Source of the DNA: Actinomycetes bacterium
Lineage (GTDB): Bacteria; Actinomycetota; Acidimicrobiia; Acidimicrobiales; Palsa-688
Direction of reading: 5' to 3'
DNA: 8,318 nucleotides
Assembly (NCBI GenBank): GCA_021821705.1
Contig: JAKACE010000060.1
Coordinates: forward strand, 1 to 8,318
The position numbers and the translations under genes are program-made. Numbering within the stretch: the stretch's first letter is position 1; the number at the start of each line of letters is the position of its first letter. The notes under the pieces were generated by a model. It searched no databases, had not been told where the DNA came from, and worked only from the letters and a program-made list of their open reading frames with translations. Positions 6,103 to 8,318 of the stretch are shown piece after piece.

Positions 6103-6993
6103 GTGACGACAGCGGACGAACCGGCCGACGCCGCGTTGGCGGCCCTGGGCCCGGCGGCGAAGGCCTCGGTCCTGGTGGAGGCGTTACCTTACATACGACG
6201 CTTCCGGGACAAGGTCGTGGTGGTCAAGTACGGTGGCAATGCCCTTGGCGGGGGGTCCAACCTGGCCGACTTCGCCACCGACGTGGTCATGATGCGCTCG
6301 GTCGGGGTGCGGCCGGTCGTCGTGCACGGCGGCGGGCCCCAGATCGGCGAGCTGATGAGCCGCCTGGGCAAGGAGCCCGAATTCCGCGACGGCTTGCGGG
6401 TGACGGATGCCGAAACCCTCGAGATCGCTCGTATGGTCCTGGTGGGCAAGGTCAACCGCGACATCGTTGCCGCCGTCAACGTCCACGGGCCACTGGCCGT
6501 CGGCGTTTCGGGAGAGGACGCCGGGATCATCCAGGCATCGCCCAAGGACCCGGCACTCGGCTTCGTCGGTGACATCGCCAAGGTGGCGCCCGAGCTGTTG
6601 GCCCGCTTGGTCGCCGAGGACCTCGTCCCGGTGGTGGCCACGATCGGCAGCGACGAGACGGGCCAGGCGTACAACATAAACGCAGACACGGCAGCCGGCG
6701 CCATAGCCAAGGCCATGGGGGCCGAGAAGCTCGTTTTCCTCACCGACGTGGCCGGGGTCAGGGCACGGCCCGACGACCCGGACAGCCTGCTCAGCCAGCT
6801 CACCGTGTCCCAGCTCGAAGCGCTGGTCGCGAGCGGGTCGGTGGTCCGGGGCATGGTGCCCAAGGCCTTGGCCGCAGTCGAAGCGGTAAAGGGTGGGGTG
6901 GCCAGGGCGCACATCCTGGACGGCCGGTCGGCCCATGCGCTGCTCCTCGAGTTCTTCACCGACAGCGGTATCGGCACCATGGTGGTCCCGTGA
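6103..6993 (+). CDS. argB: Acetylglutamate kinase (arginine-sensitive type)
   Basis: Phosphorylates N-acetylglutamate with ATP to N-acetylglutamyl-5-phosphate, the second step of arginine synthesis; amino acid kinase family, cytosolic. The 296 residues fit the family. Visible motifs: VVVKYGGNALGGG with the ATP-phosphate Lys42, VVVHGGGPQIGELM, RVTDAETLEIARMVLVGKVN, AYNINADTAAGAIAKAMGAE, and KLVFLTDVAGV. The N-terminal helix LVEALPYIRRF (residues 24-34) and the C-terminal HILDGRSAHALLLEFFTDSG are the features I know from hexameric, arginine-inhibited enzymes, so feedback inhibition is likely. The start is GTG 6103, right after the promoter/operator; MTTADEP is a plausible N-terminus. It is the first gene of an apparent argBDF unit and its stop overlaps the argD GTG by 4 bp (GTGA), indicating translational coupling. 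Confidence 0.96.
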   Translation: MTTADEPADAALAALGPAAKASVLVEALPYIRRFRDKVVVVKYGGNALGGGSNLADFATDVVMMRSVGVRPVVVHGGGPQIGELMSRLGKEPEFRDGLRVTDAETLEIARMVLVGKVNRDIVAAVNVHGPLAVGVSGEDAGIIQASPKDPALGFVGDIAKVAPELLARLVAEDLVPVVATIGSDETGQAYNINADTAAGAIAKAMGAEKLVFLTDVAGVRARPDDPDSLLSQLTVSQLEALVASGSVVRGMVPKALAAVEAVKGGVARAHILDGRSAHALLLEFFTDSGIGTMVVP

Positions 6994-8135
6994 GCGCCCT
7001 CATGAGCACCTATGCCGAACCGCCCGTGACCTTTGTACGCGGGGAGGGCTCCTATCTCTTCGACGACGAGGGCCGGCGCTACCTCGACTTCCTGAGCGGT
7101 TTGGCGGTCACCTCGCTGGGCCACGCCCACCCGGCGGTGGCTGATGCGGTCTGCCATGCCGCCAGGACGCTTGTCCACACCTCCAACCTCTTCGGGACCG
7201 TGCCAAACCAGGAGGTTGCCGCCACTCTGGACCGGCTCCTCGGCGGGGGAGGCCGGGTTTTCTTCGCCAACAGCGGTGCCGAAGCCAACGAGTGCGCCCT
7301 GAAGTTGGCCCGCAAGTGGGCGGGCCACGGACGCTACGTGGTGGTGAGCGCCTACGGCTCGTTCCACGGGCGCACCCTGGCCACCCTTCATGCCACGGGC
7401 CAGCCGGCCAAGCACGAGGCCTTCCAACCGCTGCCCGAGGGCTTCAGGCACGTGGCCTGGGCGGACATCGACGCCCTGGAGCGCTCCCTGAGCCCCGAGG
7501 TCGCCGCTGTGCTGCTCGAACCCGTTCAGGGCGAGGGTGGCGTGTGGCCCGCCCCGCGCGGCTACCTGGAGCAGGTGCGCCGCTTGTGCGACGACCGAGG
7601 GCTGCTGTTGATCGTCGACGAGGTGCAGACCGGTCTGTGCCGGACCGGGAGGTGGTTCGGCTTCCAGCACTACGGCGTGAGCCCCGACATCGTCACCATG
7701 GCCAAGGCGCTCGGCAACGGTGTGCCGATCGGTGCCTGCTGGGCACGCCAGGAGGTGGCGGCCGCCTTCGCGCCCGGCGACCACGGCTCGACTTTCGGTG
7801 GCCAGCCCCTGGCGGCCTCCGCAGCCCGGGCCGTCCTGGCCGTCATGGAGGACCGGGGCGTGGCCGAGCTCGCCCGCCAGCAGGGTGCCTACCTGGCTGA
7901 CAGCCTGGCCGTGCTGCCGGGCGTGAGCGAGGTCAGGGGCTTGGGCCTGCTGCTCGGCGCCGAGCTGACGGCGCTCGACGCCCGCCTGGTGGCGCGCCTC
8001 AGCTTGGAGCGCGGCCTCGTCGTCAATGCGGTGACACCGACGGCGCTGCGCCTTGCCCCGTCCTTGCTCGTGTCGCGGCCCGAGGTGGACGAGGCGGTCG
8101 GAATCCTCACTAGCGCTCTGGAGGCAGCAGTATGA
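6990..8135 (+). CDS. argD: Acetylornithine aminotransferase
   Basis: PLP-dependent class III aminotransferase converting N-acetylglutamate semialdehyde and glutamate to N-acetylornithine and 2-oxoglutarate. Length 381, slightly short but normal. Visible: FLSGLAVTSLGHAHPAV near the N-terminus, FANSGAEANECALKLARK (PLP phosphate loop), SFHGRTLATLHATG, EPVQGEGGVWPA, the PLP-ring Asp in LIVDEVQTGLCRTG (Asp210), the Schiff-base Lys239 in MAKALGNGVPIGA, and STFGGQPLAASAA, which usually has N rather than Q. I chose GTG 6990 because it overlaps the argB stop (GTGA); ATG 7002, four codons on, is a possible alternative and neither has a convincing ribosome binding site. The stop overlaps the argF ATG (ATGA). 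Some family members also act on succinyldiaminopimelate or ornithine, but the arg context decides for ArgD. Confidence 0.95.
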   Translation: MSALMSTYAEPPVTFVRGEGSYLFDDEGRRYLDFLSGLAVTSLGHAHPAVADAVCHAARTLVHTSNLFGTVPNQEVAATLDRLLGGGGRVFFANSGAEANECALKLARKWAGHGRYVVVSAYGSFHGRTLATLHATGQPAKHEAFQPLPEGFRHVAWADIDALERSLSPEVAAVLLEPVQGEGGVWPAPRGYLEQVRRLCDDRGLLLIVDEVQTGLCRTGRWFGFQHYGVSPDIVTMAKALGNGVPIGACWARQEVAAAFAPGDHGSTFGGQPLAASAARAVLAVMEDRGVAELARQQGAYLADSLAVLPGVSEVRGLGLLLGAELTALDARLVARLSLERGLVVNAVTPTALRLAPSLLVSRPEVDEAVGILTSALEAAV

Positions 8136-8318
8136 CCAGGCACCTGCTCGACGTGGACGACCTGACGGCCGCCGAGCTGGCCAGCGTGCTCGACCTGGCG
8201 GCCGACGAGTACCCGCCGCACGTGATGGCGGGCCGGGGCGTCGCCCTCATCTTCCAGAAGCCCTCGGCCCGGACCCGCAACTCTTCGGAGGTGGCGGTCT
8301 TCCAGCTCGGTGGCCACC
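8132..8318 (+). CDS. argF: Ornithine carbamoyltransferase, N-terminal fragment (3'-truncated by window edge)
   Basis: Start of the enzyme that makes citrulline from ornithine and carbamoyl phosphate. Sixty-two codons are visible. The carbamoyl-phosphate loop is present as FQKPSARTRNSSEVAVFQLGG, i.e. the SxRTR motif at residues 45-49. Aspartate carbamoyltransferase shares this loop type, but MTRHLLDVDDLTAAEL and the arg context favour ArgF. The motif falls about ten residues earlier than in many homologues, because the segment between the first helix and the GRGVALIF strand is short. ATG 8132 overlaps the argD stop (ATGA) and has GGAGG at 8120-8124 at good spacing. The frame is open to the right edge. 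Confidence 0.92.
   Translation, partial: MTRHLLDVDDLTAAELASVLDLAADEYPPHVMAGRGVALIFQKPSARTRNSSEVAVFQLGGH

Noticed and set aside
6189..7784. 531-codon open frame on the - strand opposite argB and argD
   Set aside because: Same shadow effect; the + strand proteins have full family motifs and the antisense translation has none.

Overview
The window is ordinary chromosomal DNA from a high-G+C bacterium, very probably an actinomycete-type (Actinomycetota) genome. The basis is the strong G/C bias at third codon positions, the gene order (SpoU-type RNA methyltransferase, histidine kinase, pheS, pheT, then arg genes), GTG starts, and promoters whose -10 hexamer lies almost against the start codon. 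From memory, this order resembles the Streptomyces pheST-arg neighbourhood. I cannot place it more closely; a deep-branching class such as Acidimicrobiia is only a guess. All seven genes are on the + strand.

Bases 1-4841 form a translation-related cluster: the C-terminal part of a TrmH/SpoU 2'-O-methyltransferase (cut by the left edge), a small soluble histidine kinase with no sensor domain, and pheS and pheT encoding the two subunits of phenylalanyl-tRNA synthetase. Gaps are 14 bp or less, and the kinase stop overlaps the pheS start (ATGA), so this looks like one transcript.

Bases 4842-8318 hold arginine biosynthesis genes: argC, a 138-bp gap, argB, argD and the first 62 codons of argF. The last three overlap by 4 bp (GTGA, ATGA). 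The common actinobacterial order has argJ between argC and argB; here it is missing. The gap instead carries a second copy of the A+T-rich promoter/operator block found in front of argC. Both copies show a -35 like TTGAAT, a 17-bp spacer, a TATCNT -10, TGAAT/TGTAT half-sites 20 bp apart that resemble ArgR boxes, and a GTG start 7-9 bp after the -10. I infer two ArgR-controlled, leaderless or nearly leaderless units, argC and argBDF.

Together ArgB, ArgC, ArgD and ArgF cover four consecutive steps from N-acetylglutamate to N-acetylornithine and, after a deacetylation step not encoded here, from ornithine to citrulline. I found no RNA genes, mobile elements, CRISPR arrays or clearly new system. 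The most interesting points are the duplicated arg control block, the missing argJ, and the sensorless kinase embedded in the pheST operon.
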